DNA of 64,000 nt from Pseudomonas hormoni (lineage in GTDB: Bacteria; Pseudomonadota; Gammaproteobacteria; Pseudomonadales; Pseudomonadaceae): NCBI RefSeq assembly GCF_018502625.1, contig NZ_CP075566.1:6141001-6205000 (forward strand), written 5' to 3'. The stretch's first letter is position 1, and every line of letters starts with the position of its first letter. The translations under genes and the position numbers were made by a program. Under the pieces are notes generated by a model. It did no database searches. It saw nothing but the letters and a program-made list of their open reading frames with translations, and was not told the origin of the DNA. Positions 37,311 to 46,661 of this stretch are shown here, one piece after another.

Positions 37311-39649
37311 CACGCTGCCGACTCCGCGACGCTGGTCGCCTGCACGTGTCGCCCGGCCCACGGCGCGAGCAGGAAGCTGAACGCCAGGCCCAGGCTCACC
37401 GACAGTCCGAAGTTACTCACCGCCGGTGTACTGGACACCGCCAGCAAACCGAACGACAGCCAAGTGGTCAGCGCCGCCAGCAAGGTGCCCAGCAGGCTCA
37501 CGGCGGCACCGCCGACCTGTTCGCGCATGAGGATCGCGTAATCGACGCTGATCGCCGTCACCAGCAGCAGGCCGAACAGGCTGAATAACGTCAGCGGCTG
37601 TCCGAGCCAGCCAAGACTGGCAAGGCTGCACAGCGCCGCCAGCAGCGGCAGCGAAACGATGCGCAACGCGCCGCCGAGGCCGAACGGCAGAATCAGCACC
37701 AACACGATCAGCACGCAGGAGGCGAGTTTCAGTTCAGCGGCGCTGATCTGCGTCTCGGCAAACACGTTGTTCAATTCACCCAGTCGATCCACCAAATCCA
37801 CGCCCGGCAAGTCCAGCGCCTGAACCCGCAGCAGCGCGGGGTTGTTCAGGCCTTGCAGGCTGACCATCGCCGCCACGCCGTCATCGGTCGGGCCCAGCCA
37901 CAGCGTGCGCCAGGGTTCGGCCAACGGACCGGTCAGCGCGCTATCGATGTCTTCGACAGGCAATGCCTGCAGCTTCGCCAACTCTGCTTTCAGCGCTTCA
38001 AGCGGTACGCCGACGTCGAGCAGCGGTTGCCAGAATTGCGGCAACTTGTTCAGCGCTTCGCGCACTTGGTGTTGTTCGCGGGGCTGGCTGACCAGTTGAT
38101 TGAGCGACAGATAGCCCTGGAGTTTGTCCAGGTTGACCAACTGATCGAGCCGCTCGCTCAGTGCGGTTTGGCGTTCGAGCAATTCTTGCTGATTGGCGGC
38201 CCGCACCAGGAAGAACTGGCTGGTGGGTTGGTAACCGGTGATGCGCGCAATGGTCCGGGCTTCGTCGGTCAATTGCTGCGGCGCGCCGACCCATTGGCGA
38301 ATGTCGTTTTTGCTGTCGAGCTGCAACAGGCCGCCGACGCAGAAGGCAATCAGCAAGGCCAGCAGCACCGGCGTTCGCGCAATCCTGAGCAGCGCTTCAC
38401 GACGATCAAGCAAATATTCGGACACCCGCAGCGGCCATTGCGCCGGGCGCAAATCCGCACCCTTGAGCAGCGCGGGCAGCAGGCACACGGCCGACAGGTA
38501 AGCGCCGAGCAGGCCGGCGGCGGAGAACACGGCGATCTGGGTCAGGGCCGGGAACGGCGTCCAGGCCAGCGCGAGGTAACCGATGCAACTGGTGATCAGG
38601 CTCAGCGTCAGGCCCGGTAATGTCAGGCGCAACGCCGGCCAGCTGTGCCAGGGTTTCAGGCTCCAGCTCTTGGACAAATAGTGCAGCGGATAATCGACCG
38701 CGACGCCGATCAGGCTGGAGCCGAGCACCAGCGTCATCACATGCATATGGCCGAACAGCGCCACACACGCCACCGCGCCGAACAGCATGCCCACCAGCAC
38801 CGGGACGAACGCCAGCAACACGCGCAATCGGCGGAAGGCCAGCAGCAACAGCAACAGAATGCCGACGGTGGCGCCGCCGCCCACCCAGGTCATTTCCCGG
38901 GTGGCTTGTTGTTGACCGGCTGCTGCATAGAGCAAACCGCTGGCGGCCAGCAGTTGCACGTCGCTCTGAGCCGCTTCTTCGCGGCTGTGCCTGAGCAGTT
39001 CGGCCACTTGCAGCGGCAGGTTCATGTCGAAGGCATTGCCGGTGGTGCGTGCCCGCAGCAACACCCAGCTCTTGCCGTCGGCATCGGCAACCAGCGCACC
39101 GCTGCCGATGTCCAGTTGCACCGAACCGTGTTGCGGCTGGCTGTTCTGGATGCGTCCGGTCAGGCCCAGCCAGTCATCCTGGCTCGGCACCAGGCTGAAA
39201 CCGGTGAACGGGTCGAACAGCGCCTGCACCCGTTGCTGGATAAAAATGTCGGGGTGCTCGATCAGTTGCTGTCGATCCGTTGCCGAGAGCATCGCCAGGC
39301 GGCCTTGCAGCAATTGTGTGCGCAGCGCCGGCAAGTCGGCTTGCAGGGTCCATTGGACCTTTTCGAACAAACCGCTGGCCTGCCATTGCTCGCCCAGTTT
39401 CTGCGCCATGGCGACCGCTTGCTGACGGTCCTTGTGACCGACCAGCACCAGCATTTCGCGGTTCAGCGGTTCTTGCATGCGTTGTTCGGCACGCAGTTCC
39501 AGCGCGTCCGGTGCCGTGCCCGGCACCAGCTCCATCAGGTTGGCAGACAGCGGTGCGCCGTCACGCCATTGCCAACCGGCGAGCGCGAGCACGGCCAGCA
39601 GCAGGATCAGAAACAGGCGTGGTAGCGCGCGTTCACTCGGCAAAGTCAT
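37310..39649 (-). CDS. MMPL/RND-type exporter
   Basis: The protein is 779 residues. Transmembrane helix 1 (about 10-27) is followed by a periplasmic loop (about 30-245), five helices (about 250-395), a second periplasmic loop (about 440-630) and a final helix bundle (about 640-765). This is the two-fold repeated MMPL architecture. In aryl polyene clusters such proteins are thought to move the lipid-linked pigment out of the inner membrane. It overlaps the LolA-like gene by 17 bp. Confidence 0.9.
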   Translation of the reverse strand: MTLPSERALPRLFLILLLAVLALAGWQWRDGAPLSANLMELVPGTAPDALELRAEQRMQEPLNREMLVLVGHKDRQQAVAMAQKLGEQWQASGLFEKVQWTLQADLPALRTQLLQGRLAMLSATDRQQLIEHPDIFIQQRVQALFDPFTGFSLVPSQDDWLGLTGRIQNSQPQHGSVQLDIGSGALVADADGKSWVLLRARTTGNAFDMNLPLQVAELLRHSREEAAQSDVQLLAASGLLYAAAGQQQATREMTWVGGGATVGILLLLLLAFRRLRVLLAFVPVLVGMLFGAVACVALFGHMHVMTLVLGSSLIGVAVDYPLHYLSKSWSLKPWHSWPALRLTLPGLTLSLITSCIGYLALAWTPFPALTQIAVFSAAGLLGAYLSAVCLLPALLKGADLRPAQWPLRVSEYLLDRREALLRIARTPVLLALLIAFCVGGLLQLDSKNDIRQWVGAPQQLTDEARTIARITGYQPTSQFFLVRAANQQELLERQTALSERLDQLVNLDKLQGYLSLNQLVSQPREQHQVREALNKLPQFWQPLLDVGVPLEALKAELAKLQALPVEDIDSALTGPLAEPWRTLWLGPTDDGVAAMVSLQGLNNPALLRVQALDLPGVDLVDRLGELNNVFAETQISAAELKLASCVLIVLVLILPFGLGGALRIVSLPLLAALCSLASLGWLGQPLTLFSLFGLLLVTAISVDYAILMREQVGGAAVSLLGTLLAALTTWLSFGLLAVSSTPAVSNFGLSVSLGLAFSFLLAPWAGRHVQATSVAESAA

Positions 39650-40226
39650 GTTGCTCCGCGTCGCTCAACGGTTGGGCGCTGGTGCTGTCCTGCATGCGCA
39701 GCAAAGTGCTGTCGCCCTGGGTTTCCAGCAGTTCGATGCTGTGCACCAGTTCACCGCCGGTAATGTTGATCTGATTGAACACCTGCTTGAGCAACAGCGA
39801 GCGCGGAATCAGGGTCAGTTTCCAGTTCTGCGCATCGCCGCTCAGGGACAGTTCGAAGTCCCGTTGCAGCCCACTGCTGTCACCTTGCAGCACGGCGAGG
39901 AACAAGCGGTTCTGTTCAGCACCGGCACTTTTGCCCGGCAGCATCTGCCAACCGCTGGCGTCACGCCGCGCGATGCCTTTTGCGGTGATGCGGTAATCCT
40001 GTTGCAGCGGGGTTTTCAGCAGCCAGAGCAGGCCGTGGTTTTTCGCAAGAACGAAGGTGCCCTTGCTGGTCAGCGGCTGGGGCAGGGCGCGCAGATGCTT
40101 TTCCTGGATGAAATTGCCATGAATCACATCGGGTTTGGCCAGTTGATCGCTGAGTTGTTGCAGATCGAAGGCGTGAGCCATCGATGACAACCCGAGCAGC
40201 ACCAGCGCAGCGAGGTATCTGAACAC
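39633..40226 (-). CDS. LolA-like periplasmic lipoprotein/lipid carrier
   Basis: The 197-residue form starts at GTG 40226 and has a signal peptide (VFRYLAALVLLGLSSMAHA) followed by a LolA-like fold (FDLQQLSDQLAKPDVIHGNFIQEKHL). It should ferry the pigment or a partner lipoprotein across the periplasm. The frame stays open to an ATG at 40385 that overlaps the thioesterase stop in the usual ATGA manner. The 53 extra codons run straight through a REP doublet, so the original 5' end seems to be split by the insertion. The true start is unresolved. Confidence 0.78.
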   Translation of the reverse strand: MFRYLAALVLLGLSSMAHAFDLQQLSDQLAKPDVIHGNFIQEKHLRALPQPLTSKGTFVLAKNHGLLWLLKTPLQQDYRITAKGIARRDASGWQMLPGKSAGAEQNRLFLAVLQGDSSGLQRDFELSLSGDAQNWKLTLIPRSLLLKQVFNQINITGGELVHSIELLETQGDSTLLRMQDSTSAQPLSDAEQHDFAE

Positions 40227-40228
40227 CC

Positions 40229-40340
40229 GTGGCGAGCGAGCTTGCTCGCGCTGGGCTGCGTAGCGGCCCCAATACGTCGACAAGGCTTGACGCGGTTGTG
40301 AGTGCTGCGCACTCAAGCGCGAGCAAGCTCGCTCGCCACA
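40229..40340. repeat. REP doublet inside the aryl polyene operon (second, at the LolA-like start)
   Basis: Inverted arms lie at 40229-40252 (GTGGCGAGCGAGCTTGCTCG...) and 40316-40340 (...GCTCGCTCGCCACA). The repeat ends 2 bases before the GTG start used for the LolA-like gene. Confidence 0.9.
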
Positions 40341-40381
40341 GGGAACGGGGTTGGCATCAAGAGAGGTGTCGATTCCCGGGT

Positions 40382-40807
40382 TCATGCGAGCATCCTTTCT
40401 ACGGCATCGGTGAAGATTTTGGGCGAGGCCAGCTGCATTTCGCGGCTGCTCATGTCGACGGCCACCTGCACGGAACTGGCCCGGGTCAAACGTTCACCGG
40501 TTTCCAGATCGCTGATCAGGTAGTTGATCTTCAACCGGTTCTCCCACTCCACCAGATTCGCCCGCACATTCAGCTTCTGGCCGAACACGGCGCCGCGCAC
40601 GTAGCGCAATTGCAGGTCGATCACCGGCCAGGCGTAGCCCGACGCAACCATGGCGTCGTAGTTGTGGCCGATCCTGTCCAGCAATGCGCAACGAGCGATT
40701 TCCAGGTATTTGACGTAATGGCCGTGCCAGACGACGTTCATGGTGTCGACGTCAAAGAACGGCACGAGGATTTCCGTATCGGTGTGAAGCACTCCCTTGC
40801 TACGCAT
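40382..40807 (-). CDS. Acyl-CoA/acyl-ACP thioesterase (4HBT hotdog)
   Basis: The protein is 141 residues. The motif FFDVDTMNVVWHGHYVKYLE (about 18-37) is the YbgC/FadM-type active site with its catalytic Asp. It may release or edit polyene acyl chains. ATG 40807 overlaps the end of the ammonia lyase gene by 8 bp; a longer form from 40831 is possible but less likely. Confidence 0.87.
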   Translation of the reverse strand: MRSKGVLHTDTEILVPFFDVDTMNVVWHGHYVKYLEIARCALLDRIGHNYDAMVASGYAWPVIDLQLRYVRGAVFGQKLNVRANLVEWENRLKINYLISDLETGERLTRASSVQVAVDMSSREMQLASPKIFTDAVERMLA

Positions 40808-42344
40808 GCAGCCTCCAGTGTTGCTCGGCAATCCGTTTCAGGCACAGGCGCAATTCACCTTCCAGTGCGCGATCTTCGATGACCGGCGGGAAGTCCTTGG
40901 CCAGCTCTTCGTGCATGGCCGCCAGCGCGGGTGGCAACGGGCGGGCATCTTCAGCTTTGCTGCGCAGCCACACGCCTTGATTGGCGGCGAGCAGGGTGGC
41001 GGCGGCGACCTGCTCGGTCAGCTCCAGCACGCGGATCGCGTCGCGGGCGGCGATGGTGCCCATGCTCACCTTGTCCTGGTTATGGCATTCGGTAGAGCGT
41101 GAGAACACGCTGGCCGGCATGGTGTTTTTCAGGGCTTCGGCGGTCCAGGCGCTGGTGCCGATCTGCACGGCTTTGAAGCCGTGGTTGAGCATCGCGCGAT
41201 CCGCCGTGGCACCGGACAAATTGCTCGGCAAGCCATGGTTGTAACGCTCGTCCACCAGCAATGCGAGTTGACGGTCGAGCAGGTCGGCCACATTGGCCAC
41301 CAGGTTTTTCAGGCTGTCCATGGCGAACGCGATGTGGCCGCCGTAGAAGTGCCCGCCGTGCAGCACACGTTCGGCTTCGGCGTCGATGATCGGGTTGTCG
41401 TTGGCGCTGTTGAGTTCGATCTCGATGAACGAGCGCAGCCAGTTCAGGCTGTCGGCCAGGACGCCGAGCACGTGGGGCGCGCAACGCAGGGAATAGCGGT
41501 CTTGCAGGCGATGCAGCGGCGCGGTCGGTGCGTCGATCGCCAGATCCTTGCGCAGCCACGCGGCGACTTGCATCTGCCCCGGATGCGGTTTGGCGGCGAA
41601 CAGGCGTTCATCGAAGTGCTCCGGATTGCCTTGCAGCGCGACCACGTTCAGCGCGGTGATGCGGGTGGCCAGTTGCAGCAGGTAATCGGCGCGGGCGTAG
41701 GCCAGACAGGCGAGGCCGGTCATCACGGCGGTGCCGTTCATCAGTGCCAGCGCTTCTTTCGGGCGCAGAACCAGCGGCTCCCAACCCAGTTCGCGGTGCA
41801 CGTCCGCGGCCTGGCGGCGTTCGCCACGGAACATCACTTCGCGCTCGCCGGACAAGGTCGCGGCCACATATGAAAGCGGCGTCAGATCACCGCTGGCGCC
41901 CACGGAGCCCTCTTCCGGGATCAGCGGCAGGATGTCGTGTTCGAGGAACGCTTGCAGGCGTTCCAGCAGTTCCACGCGCACACCGGACACGCCGTGGCAC
42001 AGCGACTGCAAACGCGCCGCGAGCACCGCGCGGGTGGCTTGGGCGTCGAGCAGTTTGCCCAGCCCGCAGCCGTGGAACGTGTACAGATGACGGGGCAACG
42101 CCTCGACGTGATGCAACGGTACCGCGACCACGCAGGAATCGCCGTAACCGGTGGTCACGCCATAGATCACACCTTCCTTGTCCAGCAGGGAATCGAGGAA
42201 TCGCGCGCCCTTGGCGATGCGCTCGCGGTACGCAGGATCGTCCTGCAACTGCGTCGGCACCTGACGGTTGGCCAGGGCCAGCACGTCTTCGATGCGCAAA
42301 GGGAGTTCGCCGAAGGTTACCGGCTCAAGCGTTGGCGTCGTCAT
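40800..42344 (-). CDS. Aromatic amino acid ammonia lyase (HAL/PAL/TAL family)
   Basis: The protein is 514 residues. It has the MIO-forming triad Ala150-Ser151-Gly152 (VGASGDLTPLSY), the catalytic Tyr61 (YGVTTGYGD), and the conserved NSANDNP and ALMNGT segments. The family removes ammonia from His, Phe or Tyr. In a pigment cluster it probably supplies cinnamate or coumarate for the aryl starter. The substrate-selecting pair is Phe90-His91, which matches neither the Ser-His of HutH nor the His-Leu or Phe-Leu of TAL/PAL. The substrate therefore cannot be read off directly. Confidence 0.9.
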   Translation of the reverse strand: MTTPTLEPVTFGELPLRIEDVLALANRQVPTQLQDDPAYRERIAKGARFLDSLLDKEGVIYGVTTGYGDSCVVAVPLHHVEALPRHLYTFHGCGLGKLLDAQATRAVLAARLQSLCHGVSGVRVELLERLQAFLEHDILPLIPEEGSVGASGDLTPLSYVAATLSGEREVMFRGERRQAADVHRELGWEPLVLRPKEALALMNGTAVMTGLACLAYARADYLLQLATRITALNVVALQGNPEHFDERLFAAKPHPGQMQVAAWLRKDLAIDAPTAPLHRLQDRYSLRCAPHVLGVLADSLNWLRSFIEIELNSANDNPIIDAEAERVLHGGHFYGGHIAFAMDSLKNLVANVADLLDRQLALLVDERYNHGLPSNLSGATADRAMLNHGFKAVQIGTSAWTAEALKNTMPASVFSRSTECHNQDKVSMGTIAARDAIRVLELTEQVAAATLLAANQGVWLRSKAEDARPLPPALAAMHEELAKDFPPVIEDRALEGELRLCLKRIAEQHWRLHA

Positions 42345-43272
42345 CGGTCTTCCAGAAAGGGTAAAAGTTGAACCATTGTTGAGGCGCTTCGAGGCAATAG
42401 TGACCCAGGCGTTCGGCGTAGCGGGAAGCCCACTGATGAATGACCTGTTCGCGGTCGCTGCGCTTCCAGGTGATCGCGTCGGCGAAGGGCTCGAGGGTCA
42501 GTCGATAATCGCCGTCGGGTTTCTTCAGGCACAGCAGCAGGTTGACCGGGCATTTCAACAGCCCCGCCAGCAGCCACGGCCCTTGCGGGAATTTTGCGGG
42601 ATGGCCGAGGAAATCCACGGTCACGCTGCGCCCGCCGTGCAACGGCACGCGATCACCGGCAATCGCCAGCCACTCGCCGCGCTCCAGGCGCTCGTGCAGT
42701 TGCAGCATGATCACCGGGTCCAGTTCGCTGACCTGAATCAGCCGCAGATTGGTCGCCCCGGCTTCGCCGAGCAAACGGTTGAACTGCTCGGCGTGCTTGG
42801 TGTGCACCAGCACGTTCATGGTGACCTTTTCGCCGATCTCCGCCAGCGCACGGCACACCTCGAGATTGCCCAAATGCGCGCCCACCAGCAGTTGTCCGCG
42901 GCTGCCGCGTAACTGATTGCGCAGCAGCGCCGGGTCGATGATTTCGATCTGCTCGATGCTCAGCTTGCCGTTCCACACGTCGAGTTTGTCGAGCATCGAA
43001 TCGGCGAAGGCCATGAACTGGCCGAACACGCGCCAGTGGGTCGGGCGCAATTCGTCGCGACCGCTCCAGTCGGCGAGGCGTTGCTGGTATTGCCAGGCGC
43101 TGTGGCGGGCACTGCGACCGAACAGGAAGAAGTACAGGACAATGCCGTACAACAACGGGCTCAACAGTCGGCGGCCGAGTACCTTGGCGCCGAACGCGGT
43201 GAGCTTCATCAGCCAGAAACTGCCACGCTCCTGGCGGTCGGCCCAGTGTTCTTTATCTGCGTTGATGCTCAT
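42325..43272 (-). CDS. LpxL/HtrB-like lipid acyltransferase
   Basis: The protein is 315 residues with an N-terminal amphipathic membrane anchor and the acyltransferase motif HLGNLE (HX4E, about 128-133), plus GDRVPLHGGR. It probably joins the polyene acyl chain to a lipid carrier, by analogy with lipid A acyltransferases. The start MSINADKEH at 43272 overlaps the glycosyltransferase stop by 4 bp. Confidence 0.88.
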   Translation of the reverse strand: MSINADKEHWADRQERGSFWLMKLTAFGAKVLGRRLLSPLLYGIVLYFFLFGRSARHSAWQYQQRLADWSGRDELRPTHWRVFGQFMAFADSMLDKLDVWNGKLSIEQIEIIDPALLRNQLRGSRGQLLVGAHLGNLEVCRALAEIGEKVTMNVLVHTKHAEQFNRLLGEAGATNLRLIQVSELDPVIMLQLHERLERGEWLAIAGDRVPLHGGRSVTVDFLGHPAKFPQGPWLLAGLLKCPVNLLLCLKKPDGDYRLTLEPFADAITWKRSDREQVIHQWASRYAERLGHYCLEAPQQWFNFYPFWKTDDDANA

Positions 43273-44003
43273 GCTCGCCACCGTCGCCAGAGGATCACCG
43301 GCGCCCGCAGCAACATGCCGAAGAACAGCCGGGTGTGCATGCTCGAAATCAGTACATTGTCGTGGAACATGCGGAAGTGTGAGACACCGTCCAGCGGGTA
43401 ATGCACCTTGGTCGGCAGCCACTGCATCGGCTGATTGCGCCAGGCCAGGCGCACCAGAATGTCCGAGTCGAAGTCCATGCGCTTGCCGATCTTCGCCGAG
43501 TCGATCAGCGCCAGGGTCGGCGGCAATGGGTAGACGCGGAAGCCGCACATGGAATCGCGAATCTGCAGCGACAGGGTGTTGATCCAGACCATCACGTGCG
43601 TCAGGTAGCGGGCGTACAGGCGACCTTTCGGCACGCTGGCGTCATATTGCGGATAGCCGCAGATGACCGCGCGCGGATGGGCGCGTGATTGTTCGATGAA
43701 GGTCGCGACGTCTTGCAGGTCGTGCTGACCGTCTGCATCGACCTGCAAGGCGTGGCTGAAGCCCAGGCGCGAGGCCTCGCGCAGGCCAGTCATGACCGCG
43801 CCGCCCTTGCCCTGATTGGCGGCGAGGCGGATCAGGTAAACCATCTCGCGCCGGGCCAGTTGATCGAGCACCACCGCGCAGGACGGGTCGCTGGCATCGT
43901 CGACCAGAATGCACGGCAGGCCGCGGGCGATGAGTGCGTCGACCACGGTTGTGATGGCGGTTTCGTGGTTGTAGACGGGCACGATGGCGCAGGGGTTATG
44001 CAT
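43269..44003 (-). CDS. Family 2 glycosyltransferase
   Basis: The protein is 244 residues and lacks the C-terminal membrane helices of dolichol-type enzymes. It has the GT2 motifs AIVPVYNHE (6-14), LVDDASDPS and DADGQHD (the DXD-like metal site). It probably glycosylates the lipid carrier or the head of the pigment. ATG 44003 is preferred, because the longer open frame runs through the REP doublet and is not coding. Confidence 0.88.
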   Translation of the reverse strand: MHNPCAIVPVYNHETAITTVVDALIARGLPCILVDDASDPSCAVVLDQLARREMVYLIRLAANQGKGGAVMTGLREASRLGFSHALQVDADGQHDLQDVATFIEQSRAHPRAVICGYPQYDASVPKGRLYARYLTHVMVWINTLSLQIRDSMCGFRVYPLPPTLALIDSAKIGKRMDFDSDILVRLAWRNQPMQWLPTKVHYPLDGVSHFRMFHDNVLISSMHTRLFFGMLLRAPVILWRRWRA

Positions 44004-44043
44004 GATTTGAAACCTCCGCAAAACCCCTGTGGCAAGAGAGCTT

Positions 44044-44157
44044 CCTGTGGCGAGGGAGCTTGCTCCCGCTCGAGTGCGGAGCACTCGCCATGAAATCGGC
44101 GCCGAATGGTTTTGGGTCTGCTTCGCAGCCCAGCGGGAGCAAGCTCCCTCGCCACAG
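44044..44157. repeat. REP doublet inside the aryl polyene operon (third)
   Basis: Inverted arms lie at 44044-44070 (CCTGTGGCGAGGGAGCTTGC...) and 44132-44157. It fills the 173-bp gap between the ligase-dehydratase and glycosyltransferase genes. Confidence 0.9.
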
Positions 44158-44176
44158 TAGGACTCCACACCAAAAG

Positions 44177-45859
44177 TTATGCTTCACCTGCCGCCTCCAG
44201 CAAAATCCGCCCACTGGAGCAGGTGGCGGTCTCGTTGCGGTACGCGAAGTACAATTTGCTGCGTACCGGATCGAATCGCAGGTGCAATTGGACTTCATCG
44301 CCCGGGCGCACCAGTTGCTGGAATTTCAGCACTTCCATGCCGGCGAACTTTTCCGGCAGGTTCATCAATTGCTGGCCAAGGTTCAAGGCCCACTCCACCT
44401 GCACCACGCCGGGCAGAACCGGCGCCTGGGGGAAGTGGCCGCTGAAGTAAGCGAGGTCCGGTGGTATCGCCAGTTGCAGGCTCCACTCGCCATCGGTTTC
44501 GGCCTGCTCCAGCACTTCCGGCGCTTTCGGGCGCGGCGCCAGCAGCAAGGCTTCCACGTCGGCCTGAGGCAATTTGCCTTGAGTGTTGAGCGGCAGTTGT
44601 CGCAGCAGGCGCCAGCGTCGCGGCAGCGCAAGGGCTTCGCAATGCTGGCTGAGGTGTTGGCGCAGTTCCTGAGTGAGGGTGCGTCGACCCTGATTGCGCA
44701 AGGCATGCAAACCCGATTCGCTGAGAACCAGCAATGCACCCAGCGAGGCGCGATTCTCCTGAACCACGCCGAGGCGCGCTTCCGCGACCCATTCGTGGGC
44801 CATCAGCGCCTGCTCCAGCATCGGCAGCGAGATACGTTTTTCTTCCAGTTTGACGATCCGGTCCAGCCGTCCGAGCAATTCGAAGCGGCCGTCGGCGGCG
44901 ATTCGCGCCGCATCTGCAGTGTGTTCTACGTGACCGGGCGGCAGATACGGCGACGCAATGAGCAGCGCGCCGTCGCTGTCCTGGCTCAATTCGATGCCGG
45001 CAAAGGCTTGCCAGAGATCGTTGCCCTGACGCCAGGCGATGCCACCGGTTTCTGAACTGCCGAGGATTTCCGTCGGCCACTGTTGCAGCCGTTTTTGAAG
45101 ACTTTGTGCAGCCTCGGCGGGTAACGCGCCGCCAGAGGAAAACACCCGGCGAACCGCGCTCAGCGCCGGCCAGTCAAGGTTGTCGCCCATGCGCTTGAGC
45201 AGCGCCGGGCTGGCGACCCAGGCAAAGGCCGGGTGTTCGCGGCTGGCGCGCTGCAAATCTTCCGGAAAGGCCAGTTGCTTGCGCAAAAACGAACGCCCGG
45301 CACACAGCGGCCATAACACCCGAAACAGCAAACCGTAGATGTGCTGGGTGGCAACGCTGCCGATGATGCAGGCCTCGCCCAGATCGGCACCCCAGAGCTG
45401 CTCCAGCGCTTCGACTTCATTGGCCAGTTGGCGCAGGGTCTTGTCGATGCGCTTGGGTTCGCCGCTGGAACCGGAGGTGCATAGGCTAAGCGTGCAGCGA
45501 TCCAGGTCCAGGGCAGCGGCGGTCAGCGGCGCGTGGCGATAGTCGCTCAGATGCGCATCATCGGCCTGATCCGTCAGCCAAAGATCGACTTCGCTCGACC
45601 AGCGCTGGCGGGTTTGCGGTTGCAGATCGGCAGGCAGCAGCACGCTGACCCCGGCGCGCCAGGCACCCAGCAGGGCAATCGCCAGGTCGGCGGCGTCTTC
45701 GAGGTGCACGGCGATGCGCCGCACATCCTGCGCTTGCAGGCCGGCGGCCAGGCTGAGGGCCTGTTCGCACAGTTGTGCTTGATTCAGCACCGGATCGGCC
45801 GTCACGGCGCGTTCCGGTTGAGCCTTGAGCAACAGTTGCTCAAGTTTTATCCAATTCAT
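44177..45859 (-). CDS. Fused acyl-adenylate ligase and hotdog dehydratase
   Basis: The protein is 560 residues. Residues 1 to about 440 are an ANL-family adenylating enzyme with the P-loop [10 protein letters not shown] (about 127-136), an ATP-binding ILGSSETGG, and a [15 protein letters not shown] hinge. It should activate the aryl acid (for example 4-hydroxybenzoate) for loading onto an ACP. The C-terminus (about 457-560) is a FabA/FabZ-like hotdog with His475 in [13 protein letters not shown]. In the Escherichia and Xenorhabdus clusters I recall these as two proteins (ApeH, ApeI). ATG 45859 overlaps the membrane-protein stop. Confidence 0.88.
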   Translation of the reverse strand: MNWIKLEQLLLKAQPERAVTADPVLNQAQLCEQALSLAAGLQAQDVRRIAVHLEDAADLAIALLGAWRAGVSVLLPADLQPQTRQRWSSEVDLWLTDQADDAHLSDYRHAPLTAAALDLDRCTLSLCTSGSSGEPKRIDKTLRQLANEVEALEQLWGADLGEACIIGSVATQHIYGLLFRVLWPLCAGRSFLRKQLAFPEDLQRASREHPAFAWVASPALLKRMGDNLDWPALSAVRRVFSSGGALPAEAAQSLQKRLQQWPTEILGSSETGGIAWRQGNDLWQAFAGIELSQDSDGALLIASPYLPPGHVEHTADAARIAADGRFELLGRLDRIVKLEEKRISLPMLEQALMAHEWVAEARLGVVQENRASLGALLVLSESGLHALRNQGRRTLTQELRQHLSQHCEALALPRRWRLLRQLPLNTQGKLPQADVEALLLAPRPKAPEVLEQAETDGEWSLQLAIPPDLAYFSGHFPQAPVLPGVVQVEWALNLGQQLMNLPEKFAGMEVLKFQQLVRPGDEVQLHLRFDPVRSKLYFAYRNETATCSSGRILLEAAGEA

Positions 45860-46401
45860 GGGTGGCCTCGTACCCGTTGTCGTATGAGCCATTCAATGGC
45901 AAACATCAGGCCGATCAATCCATAGGAGATCAGGCCGGTGTACAACATCCACCAACTCAGCGGCGCCCAGAGGGTCAGGGCGGCGGCGCACAAACCGTTG
46001 CAGAGAAAAAACACACACCAGGCAATGGTGACCTGGCGGGTATAGCGAATCGCTTTGGCCGGCAAGCGTGGTTCCCGCAGGCGGGCGAGGCGTTCGATCA
46101 TCGGCGGGCCGTATTTCAGGCTCAACCCGAACAGCACCAGCATGAAGCCGCTGATCAGCACGGGATACCAGCGCAGCATGGCGGGGCTGTCGAACAGGGC
46201 CAGCAACAGGCAAAACACGATGGCAACGGTGGCCATCCACAGGCTTCCTGGCCGGCGCACGCCCGTCAGCGCCCGAGCCAGCCACAGGCTGCCCAACAAC
46301 AGACCGAACTGCCACGGGGCAAAATGTTCCATGCCGAAATACACCGCGAAGGGGTACAGCAGGCCCGCCAGCAGCAGGCCAAGGCCGATCAGTCGGCTCA
46401 T
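45856..46401 (-). CDS. Small integral membrane protein of aryl polyene clusters (COG4648-like)
   Basis: The protein is 181 residues with about six transmembrane helices and little outside the membrane. Similar proteins occur next to the ACP and ligase genes of aryl polyene clusters; no activity is known to me. It overlaps both neighbours by 4 bp. Confidence 0.75.
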   Translation of the reverse strand: MSRLIGLGLLLAGLLYPFAVYFGMEHFAPWQFGLLLGSLWLARALTGVRRPGSLWMATVAIVFCLLLALFDSPAMLRWYPVLISGFMLVLFGLSLKYGPPMIERLARLREPRLPAKAIRYTRQVTIAWCVFFLCNGLCAAALTLWAPLSWWMLYTGLISYGLIGLMFAIEWLIRQRVRGHP

Positions 46402-46652
46402 GCGGCGGGTTGAACCAGACGGTAGACCGCCTCGACGACGTCGCTGACGGTACGCACCGTTTTGAATTCTTCAGCGGCGATTTTCTTGCCGGTCTGGCGC
46501 TTGATGTGGTCGATCAGGTCGACTGCGTCAATGCTGTCGATTTCCAGGTCCTGATACAAGTTGGAGTCGAGGCTCACACGCTCGGGGTCCAGCTCGAAGA
46601 GTTCGACCAAGGCATCGCGCAAGGTATTAAAAATGTCGTCACGAGTTTGCAT
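46398..46652 (-). CDS. Acyl carrier protein 2
   Basis: The protein is 84 residues, a four-helix acidic ACP. The phosphopantetheine site is Ser40 in LEIDSIDAVDL. With the other ACP (46662-46922) it carries the starter and growing polyene; two ACPs (ApeE and ApeF types) are usual in these clusters. Confidence 0.93.
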   Translation of the reverse strand: MQTRDDIFNTLRDALVELFELDPERVSLDSNLYQDLEIDSIDAVDLIDHIKRQTGKKIAAEEFKTVRTVSDVVEAVYRLVQPAA

Positions 46653-46661
46653 GGTCCGGTC

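Noticed and set aside
43273..43548. N-terminal extension of the LpxL-like acyltransferase frame
   Set aside because: It overlaps the glycosyltransferase gene; the ATG at 43272 shows the ATGA coupling used across the operon.
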